Positions 25,971 through 35,075 of a stretch of DNA of 39,626 nucleotides are shown piece by piece (position 1 is the stretch's first letter; every line of letters begins with the position of its first letter). The position numbers and the translations under genes are program-made. The notes beneath the pieces are model-generated. The model saw nothing but the letters and a program-made list of their open reading frames with translations. It was not told the origin of the DNA and searched no databases. The DNA comes from Rhodobiaceae bacterium (lineage in GTDB: Bacteria > Pseudomonadota > Alphaproteobacteria > Rhizobiales > JANQQB01). The DNA lies in assembly GCA_028285165.1 (NCBI GenBank), contig JANQQB010000067.1:1-39626 (forward strand), in the 5' to 3' direction.

Positions 25971-27023
25971 ATGAAAACCTTGACGACCGTGGCGGCTGCA
26001 ACAGCACTCGCTTTTGCAACACCGGCCCTGGCCGCCAATGACAAGATCCTATTGAAAACGCCGGTCGCGTTCTCAACCGAACTGCCCGGCCTCGGCACTC
26101 CGATCGTGCGTGTATCCGAAGACCTGGCGACGATCTCCGGCAAGCGGATCCGCATGCGGGTTTATGAGCCGGGTAAGCTTGTCGCACCCTTCGAGATCCT
26201 CGACGCGGTCTCGACCGGCAAGATCAACTCCGGCTTCGCGACAGCCGGCTACTGGGCCGGCAAGATCCCTGCTTCACCGCTTTTCTCCGCCGTCCCCTTC
26301 GGGCCTGAGGCCGGCGAGTACATGGCCTGGCTGTATTACGGCAACGGCATGTCGCTCTATCAGGAGATGTACGATCAGGCAGGTTATAACGTCAAAGTGC
26401 TGCCCTGCACGATCATCGCTCCGGAAACGTCGGGCTGGTTCGCAGAGGAAATCACTTCCGCCGAACAATTGAACGGCCTGAAGATGCGGTTTTTCGGCCT
26501 CGGCGGCAAAGTGATGCAAAAGCTCGGCGTCGCCACGTCGCTGCTTCCGGGCGGTGATATCTTCCCGGCCCTGGAAAAGGGGGCAATCGATGCCACCGAG
26601 TTCTCCATGCCGGCGATTGATCAACGCCTCGGCTTCGATAAGCTCGTCAAGTACAATTACTTTCCCGGCTGGCACCAGCAGGCGACAATCTTCGAACTCC
26701 TGATCAACAAGGACGAGTGGAACGGTTTGGCGCCCGAACTGCAGGCCCAGATCGAACTGACCTGCAAGGCCCAGATGACGGAGAGCTTTGCCGAGGGTGA
26801 AGCGATCCAGTTCGCCGCCATGCAGAAGAACGTCGAGGAAAATGGTGTGACGATCAAGAATTGGTCACCCGAAATGCTCGACCTGTTCCGCACGACCTGG
26901 GAGGAAGTGGCCGCTGAAGAAGCCGCGAAGGATCCCTTCTTCGCCAAGGTCTATGAAGACCTGAAGACTTTCCGGGACGGTTACAAGCTCTGGAAATCTC
27001 ACGCCTTCCTGCCGCGTTCCTGA
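25971..27023 (+). CDS. TRAP transporter solute-binding protein, TakP/2-oxoacid type
   Basis: 350 residues with a signal peptide (MKTLTTVAAATALAFATPAL, cleaved near ALAAN). The body matches DctP-family TRAP binding proteins of the TakP branch: LNGLKMRFFGLGGKVMQKLG, LPGGDIFPALEKGAIDATEF and YFPGWHQQATIFELLINKDEW. The Arg of KMRF is the usual carboxylate-binding residue. TakP-type proteins bind 2-oxoacids such as pyruvate. The place after bhcABCD and the FMN enzyme suggests glycolate, glyoxylate or a related short acid (inference). GGAGGA lies 8 bases before the ATG. A strong hairpin follows the gene. Confidence 0.85.
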   Translation: MKTLTTVAAATALAFATPALAANDKILLKTPVAFSTELPGLGTPIVRVSEDLATISGKRIRMRVYEPGKLVAPFEILDAVSTGKINSGFATAGYWAGKIPASPLFSAVPFGPEAGEYMAWLYYGNGMSLYQEMYDQAGYNVKVLPCTIIAPETSGWFAEEITSAEQLNGLKMRFFGLGGKVMQKLGVATSLLPGGDIFPALEKGAIDATEFSMPAIDQRLGFDKLVKYNYFPGWHQQATIFELLINKDEWNGLAPELQAQIELTCKAQMTESFAEGEAIQFAAMQKNVEENGVTIKNWSPEMLDLFRTTWEEVAAEEAAKDPFFAKVYEDLKTFRDGYKLWKSHAFLPRS

Positions 27024-27036
27024 CGCACTCCATCAA

Positions 27037-27060
27037 CGCCCGGTCCGCAAGGCCCGGGCG
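27037..27060 (+). terminator. Hairpin between binding-protein and permease genes
   Basis: CGCCCGG/CCGGGCG arms (7 bases, 10-base loop) start 14 bases after the dctP stop and are followed by TTCGATTGTGT. It is likely a partial terminator or 3' stabiliser that keeps binding-protein mRNA in excess over permease mRNA. Confidence 0.5.
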
Positions 27061-27111
27061 TTCGATTGTGTGACCGGACGGCCGACAGAACACCTTTAGG
27101 AGGAAACAGCC

Positions 27112-29208
27112 GTGTCCAGCGATCCGAGACAAACTGTGCCGGAAGGCATCCTGACCGCAGAACACGACGTCCATTACGATCCCAAATGGGAAGAAATCGA
27201 GGGAGACGACCGCAAGGATACAAGGCTTGCACGGGGCCTGGACACTATCGTGCGCAGCGTCGGCCATGTGGTCATGTGGGCCAATGTCATCCTGGTCGTC
27301 ACCATCATTTCACAGGTCGGGCTGCGGTATCTGTTCGATCTCAATTTTCCGAAACTCGACGAGATGCAATGGCATCTGTACGCCCTGACCACGATGATCG
27401 GTCTCAGCTATGCTGTGACGACCGACAGTCACGTGCGGGTCGATATTCTTCGCATGGGCTTTTCGCCGCGTGCGCGCCGCGCGGTCGAATCCGCCGGCAT
27501 TCTCGTGCTGGTCATGCCGTTTTGTTATCTCATGGTCGATCAGGGGATCGACTATTTCCAGGACAGTTTTCGCGTCAATGAACGCTCGGACAGCCCGACC
27601 GGGCTGCCGGCCCGCTGGGCGCTGAAAGCCGTTATTCCGATCAGCTTCGCCTTGCTCGCGATGGCGGCCACGGCACGCCTGATCCACGACGTCACCATGA
27701 TCGCCACGAATGGAGACCGTCGAGCCGCACACTCGGGCCTGCGCCGTCTGGCGCTCTTGCTCTTCGGCTTCGTCGTCGTGACCGCCGCCCTGTCGCAATT
27801 GGTCGAGACGCCGGAAGAAGTGCTGGTCGTCTGGATGTTCATGAGCTTCGTCGGCCTCTTGTTCACCGGTTTTCCGGTGGCCTGGGTGCTCGCCGGCATC
27901 GGCGTTGCTTTCTGCGGCATCGCCTACCTTGCCGACAACAGTATGCTGGTATGGACCGGTCTCGAAGAGACACTTACCGGGCTCGACTACCTGACGCTCG
28001 GCACGGTGGTGAACCGGGTCTATTCGACCATGTCGAACGCCGTCCTGGTGGCCCTGCCGATGTTCATCTTCATGGGCCTGATGCTGGATGAAAGCGGTGT
28101 CGCGCAGCGCCTGATGTCGTCCATGCAGCGATTGTTCGGGCGTACGCGCGGCGGGCTTGCGATCACGGTGACGGCGATCGGGATCATCCTCGCGGCATCG
28201 ACGGGCATCGTCGGGGCCTCGGTCGTGCTCTTGGGCCTCCTGTCGCTCCCGGCCATGATGCAGCAACGCTATTCCAAGACATTGGCCGCCGGCGTGGTGG
28301 CGTCGTCGGGAACGCTCGGCATTCTGATCCCGCCATCGATCATGCTGGTGATCATGGCCGACCAGATGGCGCTCAGCGTCGGGGACCTGTTCATGGCCGC
28401 ACTGTTTCCCGGACTGATCATCGGTGGGCTCTATATCGCCTACATCCTGTCGGTGGCCTTCCTGCGTCCGGATGTGGCGCCGCTGCCGGATGACGCAAAG
28501 GGCGTGGATTGGCAGGCAATCAAGGAAGTCGCCATTGCCGTTCTGCCGCCGGTCGCCCTGATCTTCGCAGTGCTTGGATCGATTTTCGCCGGCATCGCGA
28601 CGCCGACTGAAGCCTCCGGGGTCGGCGCGGCCGGGGCGACGCTGATGGCGATCTGCTATCGAAAACTGACCTGGGCCAAGTTGACCGAAGTCACCCGGAA
28701 CACGTTCAAGACGACGGCGTACATATTCGGCATCTTCCTCGGCGCGACCTGCTTTGCCTTCGTGCTTCGGGAACTGGGCGGCGATCAATTCATCACCGAC
28801 CTCATAGAGGGCCTCGGTCTCAGCGACTACGGAACGATCCTGGCGATCCTGATCCTGGTCTTCCTTCTCGGCTTCGTGCTGGACTGGATCGAGATCACGC
28901 TGATCGTCCTGCCCTTGATGGCGCCGGTCATCATGGCGATGACTTTGGACATTCCGGGCTACGAGTCGCTGGCCAATCCGGCACTGGTCTGGTTCGTGAT
29001 TCTGGTCGCGGTGACGCTCCAGACATCGTTCCTGACGCCGCCAGTCGGTTTCTCACTCTTTTATCTGAAAGGCGTTGCGCCTAAAGGTATGGAACTGACT
29101 GACATCTACCGCGGTGTCCTGCCCTTCATCATCCTGCAATTGATCGGATTAGCGCTGGTCTTCACCTTCCCTTCCGTTGCAACCTGGTTACCATCGGTCG
29201 CCTACTGA
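27112..29208 (+). CDS. TRAP transporter fused small (DctQ) and large (DctM) permease subunits
   Basis: 698 residues. Residues ~45-215 carry the four DctQ helices (FPKLDEMQWHLYALTTMIG; SHVRVDILRM). The DctM part (~240-690) has about twelve helices and family segments GFPVAWVLAGIGVAFCGI, SGTLGILIPPSIMLVIM and SIFAGIATPTEASGVGA. With the binding protein just upstream this forms a Na+-coupled tripartite importer. It starts at GTG 27112 with AGGAGG 8 bases before. A long acidic N-terminal tail (~40 residues) before the first helix is unusual. Ends before a hairpin that separates it from the pyruvate dehydrogenase operon. Confidence 0.92.
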   Translation: MSSDPRQTVPEGILTAEHDVHYDPKWEEIEGDDRKDTRLARGLDTIVRSVGHVVMWANVILVVTIISQVGLRYLFDLNFPKLDEMQWHLYALTTMIGLSYAVTTDSHVRVDILRMGFSPRARRAVESAGILVLVMPFCYLMVDQGIDYFQDSFRVNERSDSPTGLPARWALKAVIPISFALLAMAATARLIHDVTMIATNGDRRAAHSGLRRLALLLFGFVVVTAALSQLVETPEEVLVVWMFMSFVGLLFTGFPVAWVLAGIGVAFCGIAYLADNSMLVWTGLEETLTGLDYLTLGTVVNRVYSTMSNAVLVALPMFIFMGLMLDESGVAQRLMSSMQRLFGRTRGGLAITVTAIGIILAASTGIVGASVVLLGLLSLPAMMQQRYSKTLAAGVVASSGTLGILIPPSIMLVIMADQMALSVGDLFMAALFPGLIIGGLYIAYILSVAFLRPDVAPLPDDAKGVDWQAIKEVAIAVLPPVALIFAVLGSIFAGIATPTEASGVGAAGATLMAICYRKLTWAKLTEVTRNTFKTTAYIFGIFLGATCFAFVLRELGGDQFITDLIEGLGLSDYGTILAILILVFLLGFVLDWIEITLIVLPLMAPVIMAMTLDIPGYESLANPALVWFVILVAVTLQTSFLTPPVGFSLFYLKGVAPKGMELTDIYRGVLPFIILQLIGLALVFTFPSVATWLPSVAY

Positions 29209-29226
29209 CCGCGCGTCCAACGAACG

Positions 29227-29252
29227 GCCCTCATCGGTGAACCGGTGAGGGC
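29227..29252 (+). terminator. Inverted repeat after the TRAP permease gene
   Basis: GCCCTCATCGGT and ACCGGTGAGGGC pair over 12 bases with one mismatch or G-U and a 2-base spacer, 18 bases after the permease stop. No T-run follows, so it is a probable but unproven terminator. It lies within the 65-base gap before aceE. Confidence 0.45.
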
Positions 29253-29273
29253 TCTCCGATACGGAATATAAAA

Positions 29274-31934
29274 ATGTCTGACCAACGAGACGATATCGAC
29301 CCGACCGAAACCCTGGAATGGCGCCAGGCCATTGAAGACGTCATCGAGACCGACGGAGCGGCCCGAGCACATTTCCTGCTCGACCAAGCGGTTTCGTCGG
29401 CGCGATCGCACGGGGCGAACCTGCCCTTTTCGGCGACGACCGACTACGTGAACACGATTCCCGTTGAGGATCAGCCCGACTATCCGGGCGACCTGCCCCT
29501 GGAATGGCGCATCCGGACGATCAATCGCTGGAACGCCATGGCGACCGTGGTGAAGCGGAACAAGGTCAGTTCCGAATATGGCGGGCACATCGCCTCGTTC
29601 GCCTCTTCGGCGGTCATGTACGATATCGGCATGAACCATTTCTGGCGGCCCCGAACCGCGGATCAGGGCGGCGACATCGTGTTCTTTCAGGGCCATGCCA
29701 TTCCGGGCATCTATGCGCGGGCGTTCATGGAAGGCCGCCTGACATCCGCACAGCTCGAAAATTTCCGCTCCGAATCCGGCGGCGCGGGTCTGTCGTCCTA
29801 TCCGCACCCCTGGCTGATGCCGGATTTCTGGCAGTTTCCGACCGTGTCGATGGGCCTCGGTCCGCTGATGGCGATCTACCAGGCGCGGTTCATGAAATAT
29901 CTTCACAATCGCGACCTGATCGACCAGAAGGACCGTCAGGTCTGGGCCTTCCTCGGCGACGGCGAGATGGACGAACCGGAAAGCCTCGGCGCTATCAGCC
30001 TCGCCGCGCGCGAAAAGCTCGGCAACCTCAACTTCGTCATCAATTGCAATCTCCAGCGCCTGGACGGACCGGTGCGCGGCAACGGCAAGATCATCCAGGA
30101 ACTGGAAGGCATTTTCCGCGGCGCCGGCTGGAACGTGATCAAGGTGCTGTGGGGCTCCGGATGGGACCGTCTCCTGGAAAAAGACGAGAGCGGCCGCCTG
30201 AAACAATTGATGATGGAGACCGTCGACGGCGACTATCAGGCGTTCAAGTCCAAGGGCGGCGCCTATACTCGCGAGAACTTCTTCGGTCGCTATCCGGAAA
30301 CCGCGGCGCTGGTCGCCGATATGACCGACGACGAAATCTGGCAGCTTCAGCGCGGCGGTCATGACCCGGAAAAGGTCTATGCCGCCTACACCTCCGCCAT
30401 CGCCAACACGGTTCAACCGACCGCGATCCTGGTCAAGACCGTCAAGGGCTACGGCATGGGCGAAGCCGGCGAAGGCCAGAACATCACGCACCAGCAAAAG
30501 AAGATGGCGCACGATGCGCTGGTTGCTTTCCGCGACCGGTTCCGGATTCCGGTCTCGGACGAGGAGATCGACGAGGTCCCGTTCGTGCAGCTCGGCAACG
30601 AACAGAAGGACTACATCCTGTCCCGGCGCGATGGCCTCGGCGGCGCGTTCCCGCAACGGGTCTGGCGCGACGCGCCGCAACTGGAGATTCCCGAACTCGA
30701 CGCCTTCAGCGCCCAGACCAAGGGCACCGGCGAGCGCGAAATCTCCACGACCATGGCGTTTGTCCGGATCCTGACCACGCTCTGCCGCGACAAAAAAATC
30801 GGCAAGCAGGTTGTGCCCATCGTGCCGGACGAGAGCCGCACGTTCGGCATGGAAGGCATGTTTCGCCAGCTCGGCATCTACAATCCGGCGGGCCAGCTCT
30901 ATAAGCCGGAAGATGCCGACCAATTGATGTTCTACAAGGAATCGAAGGACGGCCAGGTCCTGCAGGAAGGCATCAACGAGGCCGGCGCCATGGCCGACTG
31001 GATCGCAGCGGCGACCAGCTATTCGACGCACGGCGTGCCGATGATCCCGTTCTACATCTATTATTCGATGTTCGGCTTCCAGCGGATCGGCGACCTTGCC
31101 TGGGCGGCAGGCGACAGCCGGGCGCGCGGCTTCATGCTGGGCGGCACCGCGGGACGCACGACGCTGAACGGCGAAGGGCTGCAACATGAAGACGGCCACA
31201 GCCATCTGCTGGCCGGCACGATCCCGAACTGCGTCAGCTACGATCCGACCTTCAGCTATGAAGTCGCTGTCATCATCCGCAACGGGCTGAAGCGCATGTT
31301 CGTCGATCAGGAGGACGTGTTCTTCTACCTGACCCTGATGAACGAGAATTATGCGCATCCGGACATGCCGGACGGCGTCGAAGAGGGCATCGTCAAGGGG
31401 CTCTACCGGTTCTCGAAGGGAGCCGCGCGTCCCGGCAAGCGCCATGTCAACCTGATGGGCTCGGGCACGATCTTCCTGCAGGCGATGAAGGCGGCGGAAA
31501 TGCTGAAGACCGACTTCAACGTGACCGCGGACCTGTGGTCGGCCCCCTCGATGAACGAGCTGGCGCGCGACGGCCAGGACTGCGCGCGCTGGAACCGGCT
31601 GAACCCGTTCGACAAACCGAAGGTGCCCTACGTGACGCAAACGCTGTCGGGCGCCAAAGGCCCGATGATCGTGGCGACCGATTACATGAAGAACTATGCC
31701 GAACAGATCCGGGGTTTTGTCGAACAGCCGTTCCATGTATTGGGCACCGACGGTTTCGGCCGTTCCGACAGCCGAACGAATTTGCGCGACTTTTTCGAAG
31801 TCGATGCCAACCACATCGCGGCAGCCGCAATGACCGCGCTTTATCGCGAAGGCTCCGTGACAAAAGCCGACCTGACCAAGGCGCTGAAGACCTACCAAAT
31901 CAATGGCGCCAAGCCGAACCCGCGCCTGGTCTAA
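29274..31934 (+). CDS. aceE: Pyruvate dehydrogenase E1 component, homodimeric type
   Basis: 886 residues, the length of E. coli AceE (887). The thiamine diphosphate motif GDGEMDEPESLGA (from ~227) is followed by NLNFVINCNLQRLDGPVRGN. EYGGHIASFASSAVMYDIG and MNENYAHPDMP also fit. It decarboxylates pyruvate and acetylates the E2 lipoyl group in the cytosol. Most alphaproteobacteria use a two-gene alpha/beta E1 instead (general knowledge), so this single-chain type is notable here. The ATG follows an AT-rich AATATAAAA with only a weak GGAA site. E2 and E3 follow at 21 and 11 bases. Confidence 0.95.
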   Translation: MSDQRDDIDPTETLEWRQAIEDVIETDGAARAHFLLDQAVSSARSHGANLPFSATTDYVNTIPVEDQPDYPGDLPLEWRIRTINRWNAMATVVKRNKVSSEYGGHIASFASSAVMYDIGMNHFWRPRTADQGGDIVFFQGHAIPGIYARAFMEGRLTSAQLENFRSESGGAGLSSYPHPWLMPDFWQFPTVSMGLGPLMAIYQARFMKYLHNRDLIDQKDRQVWAFLGDGEMDEPESLGAISLAAREKLGNLNFVINCNLQRLDGPVRGNGKIIQELEGIFRGAGWNVIKVLWGSGWDRLLEKDESGRLKQLMMETVDGDYQAFKSKGGAYTRENFFGRYPETAALVADMTDDEIWQLQRGGHDPEKVYAAYTSAIANTVQPTAILVKTVKGYGMGEAGEGQNITHQQKKMAHDALVAFRDRFRIPVSDEEIDEVPFVQLGNEQKDYILSRRDGLGGAFPQRVWRDAPQLEIPELDAFSAQTKGTGEREISTTMAFVRILTTLCRDKKIGKQVVPIVPDESRTFGMEGMFRQLGIYNPAGQLYKPEDADQLMFYKESKDGQVLQEGINEAGAMADWIAAATSYSTHGVPMIPFYIYYSMFGFQRIGDLAWAAGDSRARGFMLGGTAGRTTLNGEGLQHEDGHSHLLAGTIPNCVSYDPTFSYEVAVIIRNGLKRMFVDQEDVFFYLTLMNENYAHPDMPDGVEEGIVKGLYRFSKGAARPGKRHVNLMGSGTIFLQAMKAAEMLKTDFNVTADLWSAPSMNELARDGQDCARWNRLNPFDKPKVPYVTQTLSGAKGPMIVATDYMKNYAEQIRGFVEQPFHVLGTDGFGRSDSRTNLRDFFEVDANHIAAAAMTALYREGSVTKADLTKALKTYQINGAKPNPRLV

Positions 31935-31955
31935 TCCGATAGAGGAGGAACAAAA

Positions 31956-33239
31956 ATGAGCCTGATGGAAGTGACCGTCCCCGATATCGGAGATTTCACG
32001 GATGTGCCGGTGATCGGCATCATGGTGGCCCCCGGTGACATCGTGGCGGAGGAAGATCCGCTGATCGAACTGGAAAGCGACAAGGCGACGATGGAAGTGC
32101 CGGCCCCCGCCGCCGGCAAGGTGATCGAAATCAAGGTGGGCGAAGGCGACACGGTTTCCGAAGGCGCGCTGATCCTGAAGCTTGAGGTTCAGGATGCCAA
32201 GGCTCCGGTCGATCCGCCCTCGCCGGAGGGCGTGCAGGAGCACGAACCCGCGCCGCCGTCGGCTCCGGTCAAGGCGCCGGAGGCAAAGGGCGGCGTCGCC
32301 AAGGTCGATGAGGCCGGCTTCCGCGAGGCCCATGCCTCGCCGTCCGTGCGCGCGCTTGCCCGGGAACTGGGCGTCGATCTGGGCAAACTCACGGGGTCGG
32401 GCCGAAAGGGCCGGATCGTGCGCGAGGATGTCACGGCAGCCGTCAAGCTGGCCCTAGAGGCCCCGGCTGCCAAGGCCTCCTCACCCCAGGGCGGCATGGG
32501 CATCCCGCCGATCCCGGCGGTCGACTTTTCAAAGTTCGGCGCAACCGAGGATGTCGAGATGAGCCGGATCAAGAAGATTTCCGGCCCTGCCCTGCACCGC
32601 TCCTGGCTGAACATTCCGCACGTCACGCACAACGAAGAAGCCGACATCACGGGTCTTGACGCCTACCGGCGCGAACTCGACGGACAGGCAAAACAAGAGG
32701 GCTACCGGGTGACGCTGCTTGCCTTCGTCATCAAGGCCTGTGTCAGTGCCCTGAAGGTCCATTGGGAGGTCAATTCCTCACTGCATCCCGACGGCGACAA
32801 GCTGATCCGGAAGTCCTACTACAATATCGGCTTTGCCGCAGACACGCCGCACGGACTGGTGGTGCCGGTCATCAGGAGCTGCGATGCCAAGGGGATCATC
32901 GAGATCTCGAAGGAACTCGGAGACCTGTCCGCCAAGGCACGCGAGGGCAAACTGAAAAGCGACGACATGTCGGGCGCCTCGTTCACGATCTCCTCGCTCG
33001 GCGGCATCGGCGGCACGTCGTTCACGCCGATCGTCAATGCGCCCGAAGTCGCAATCCTCGGCCTGACCCGCTCCAAGATGGCGCCGGTCTGGGACAAGGA
33101 GGCGGGCGAATTCGTGCCGCGTCTGATGCAGCCGCTCAGCCTGTCCTACGATCACCGGGCCATCGACGGCGCGCTCGCCGCCCGGTTCTGCGCCACGCTC
33201 AAGCACCTGCTCGGCGACGAGCGGCGCATCCTGCTCTGA
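31956..33239 (+). CDS. aceF: Dihydrolipoamide acetyltransferase, pyruvate dehydrogenase E2
   Basis: 427 residues. One lipoyl domain (1-78, lipoyl lysine K43 in ESDKATMEV), a Pro-rich linker, a subunit-binding domain (~125-160; SPSVRALARELGVDLGKL, GRKGRIVREDV) and a catalytic domain (~195-427) with H400 in SYDHRAIDGA. It transfers acetyl groups to CoA and forms the complex core. E. coli AceF has three lipoyl domains; here one, with the extra lipoyl domain on E3. AGGAGG lies 8 bases before the ATG. Confidence 0.95.
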   Translation: MSLMEVTVPDIGDFTDVPVIGIMVAPGDIVAEEDPLIELESDKATMEVPAPAAGKVIEIKVGEGDTVSEGALILKLEVQDAKAPVDPPSPEGVQEHEPAPPSAPVKAPEAKGGVAKVDEAGFREAHASPSVRALARELGVDLGKLTGSGRKGRIVREDVTAAVKLALEAPAAKASSPQGGMGIPPIPAVDFSKFGATEDVEMSRIKKISGPALHRSWLNIPHVTHNEEADITGLDAYRRELDGQAKQEGYRVTLLAFVIKACVSALKVHWEVNSSLHPDGDKLIRKSYYNIGFAADTPHGLVVPVIRSCDAKGIIEISKELGDLSAKAREGKLKSDDMSGASFTISSLGGIGGTSFTPIVNAPEVAILGLTRSKMAPVWDKEAGEFVPRLMQPLSLSYDHRAIDGALAARFCATLKHLLGDERRILL

Positions 33240-33250
33240 GGGAGATCGAT

Positions 33251-34993
33251 ATGGCAAAACTGGAGGTCAAGGTCCCCGATATCGGCGATTTCTCGAATGT
33301 GCCCGTTATCCAGGTGATGGTTTCAGTCGGCGACAGTGTCGCCGCTGAGGACCCGCTGATCGAGCTGGAATCGGACAAGGCCACCATGGAAGTGCCCGCA
33401 CCCGAAGCCGGCACCGTCGCGGCCATCGCCGTCAGGGAAGGCGATACGGTCAGCGAAGGCACGCCGATCCTGACGCTGGAGGTCGCCGGCGCGACCGCAG
33501 CGCCGGCAGCGGAGGCGCCCGCCTCCGAACCGGCACCCGCCCCGGCTCCCACACCGCAAGCCTATACCGGCGAGAAGGGCGATGTGCATGCGGAATTCGT
33601 CGTTCTGGGCTCCGGCCCCGGCGGCTATACGGCCGCGTTCCGTGCAGCGGATCTCGGCCTGAAAACCGTGTTGATCGAACGGGATCCGACGCTCGGCGGC
33701 GTCTGCCTGAATGTCGGGTGCATCCCTTCCAAAGCGCTTCTGCACGCCTCAAAGGTCATTACCGAGGCCGAAGAGATGAGCCATTTCGGCATCTCGCTCG
33801 GCAAACCCAAGATCGACGTGAAAGCCCTGCGCGGCTGGAAGGACGGCGTGGTCGCAAAGCTCACCGGCGGCCTGGACGGGCTGGCCAAGGGCCGCAACGT
33901 CACGGTCGTGCGCGGTACCGGACAATTCACGTCGCCGCACTCGATCGAGGTTGTGCACGAGGGCAAGACGACCACCGTCACGTTCGACCAGGCCTGCATC
34001 GCGGCCGGATCCGAACCGGTCACGCTGCCATTCATTCCCCATGACGATCCGCGGGTCATCGATTCCACCGGGGCGCTGGAGCTCGACGGAATCCCGAAGC
34101 GCTTGCTGGTTCTCGGCGGCGGCATCATCGGACTGGAAATGGGCTGCGTCTACGACGCGCTCGGATCCAAGGTCACGGTGGTGGAACTGATGGACCAGAT
34201 CATCCCCGGGGCCGACAAGGACATCATCACTCCGCTCTTCAAGCGCATCAAGCAGCGCTACGAGGCGATCCACCTGAAGACCAAGGTCACCGCGGTCGAG
34301 GCCCAGAAGAAAGGCTTGAAGGTGACGTTCGAAGGCCCGGACGGCGCGTTCGAGGACACGTTCGACAAGGTGCTGGTCGCCGTCGGGCGCAAGCCGAACG
34401 GCGGCATCATCGCGGCGGAAAAGGCAGGCGTGCGTGTGGACGAGCGCGGCTTCATCCCGGTCGACAACCAGCAACGCACCGATCAGCCGCATATCTTCGC
34501 CATCGGCGACCTGGTGGGCCAGCCGATGCTTGCGCACAAGGCTGTGCATGAAGGCAAGGTGGCGGCTGAAGTGGCCGCCGGTCACAAACGCGCCTTCGAT
34601 GCGCGCGTGATCCCCTCGGTCGCCTATACCGACCCGGAAGTCGCCTGGGCCGGTCTCACCGAGACCGAGGCCAAGGCGCAGGGCATCAAGGTCGGCAAGG
34701 GCGTGTTCCCGTGGGCGGCGTCTGGTCGAGCGCTGTCGAATGCGCGGTCCGAAGGCGTGACCAAAGTCCTCTTCGATCCCGACACCAACCAGGTGCTGGG
34801 CGCGGGCATTGTCGGCACGAATGCCGGGGATCTGATTTCCGAAGTGGCGCTCGCCGTCGAAATGGGCTGCGACGCGACCGACCTTGGGCATACGATCCAC
34901 CCGCACCCGACGCTAAGCGAGACGGTGAATTTTGCCGCGGAAATGTTCGAAGGCACGATCACGGACCTGATGCCGCCAAAGAAGAGGACTTGA
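33251..34993 (+). CDS. lpdA: Dihydrolipoamide dehydrogenase E3 with fused N-terminal lipoyl domain
   Basis: 580 residues. A lipoyl domain (1-78, K43 in ESDKATMEV) very like that of E2 is joined by an Ala/Pro linker to a full E3: FAD site VVLGSGPGGYTAA, redox disulfide GGVCLNVGCIPSK (C152, C157), NAD site LVLGGGIIGLEMG, AIGDLVGQPMLAHKA, and the active-site HTIHPHPTLSE. It reoxidises dihydrolipoamide with NAD+. GAGGGAG lies 6 bases before ATG 33251, close to the E2 stop. Lipoyl-E3 fusions occur with AceE-type complexes. It ends convergent with the autotransporter gene. Confidence 0.95.
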   Translation: MAKLEVKVPDIGDFSNVPVIQVMVSVGDSVAAEDPLIELESDKATMEVPAPEAGTVAAIAVREGDTVSEGTPILTLEVAGATAAPAAEAPASEPAPAPAPTPQAYTGEKGDVHAEFVVLGSGPGGYTAAFRAADLGLKTVLIERDPTLGGVCLNVGCIPSKALLHASKVITEAEEMSHFGISLGKPKIDVKALRGWKDGVVAKLTGGLDGLAKGRNVTVVRGTGQFTSPHSIEVVHEGKTTTVTFDQACIAAGSEPVTLPFIPHDDPRVIDSTGALELDGIPKRLLVLGGGIIGLEMGCVYDALGSKVTVVELMDQIIPGADKDIITPLFKRIKQRYEAIHLKTKVTAVEAQKKGLKVTFEGPDGAFEDTFDKVLVAVGRKPNGGIIAAEKAGVRVDERGFIPVDNQQRTDQPHIFAIGDLVGQPMLAHKAVHEGKVAAEVAAGHKRAFDARVIPSVAYTDPEVAWAGLTETEAKAQGIKVGKGVFPWAASGRALSNARSEGVTKVLFDPDTNQVLGAGIVGTNAGDLISEVALAVEMGCDATDLGHTIHPHPTLSETVNFAAEMFEGTITDLMPPKKRT

Positions 34994-35012
34994 CGCCCTC
35001 GACACGCCCGTC

Positions 35013-35051
35013 TTGCAAGGCTCATGCGGTCCGACCGCGGCAGCCTTGCAA
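35013..35051. terminator. Nested inverted repeat between convergent genes
   Basis: TTGCAAGGCT (35013-35022) and AGCCTTGCAA (35042-35051) pair over 10 bases and enclose a smaller GCGGT/ACCGC hairpin. It lies between the lpdA stop and the autotransporter stop, where a bidirectional terminator is expected, but it has no T-tract on either strand. Confidence 0.5.
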
Positions 35052-35075
35052 AGGGTGGCAAAGCCGATTGGATCG

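Noticed and set aside
29202-32333. 1043-codon minus-strand open frame over aceE
   Set aside because: It is antisense to a clearly recognisable aceE and aceF. It is His/Arg-rich, as expected of a high-GC shadow frame, with no family features.
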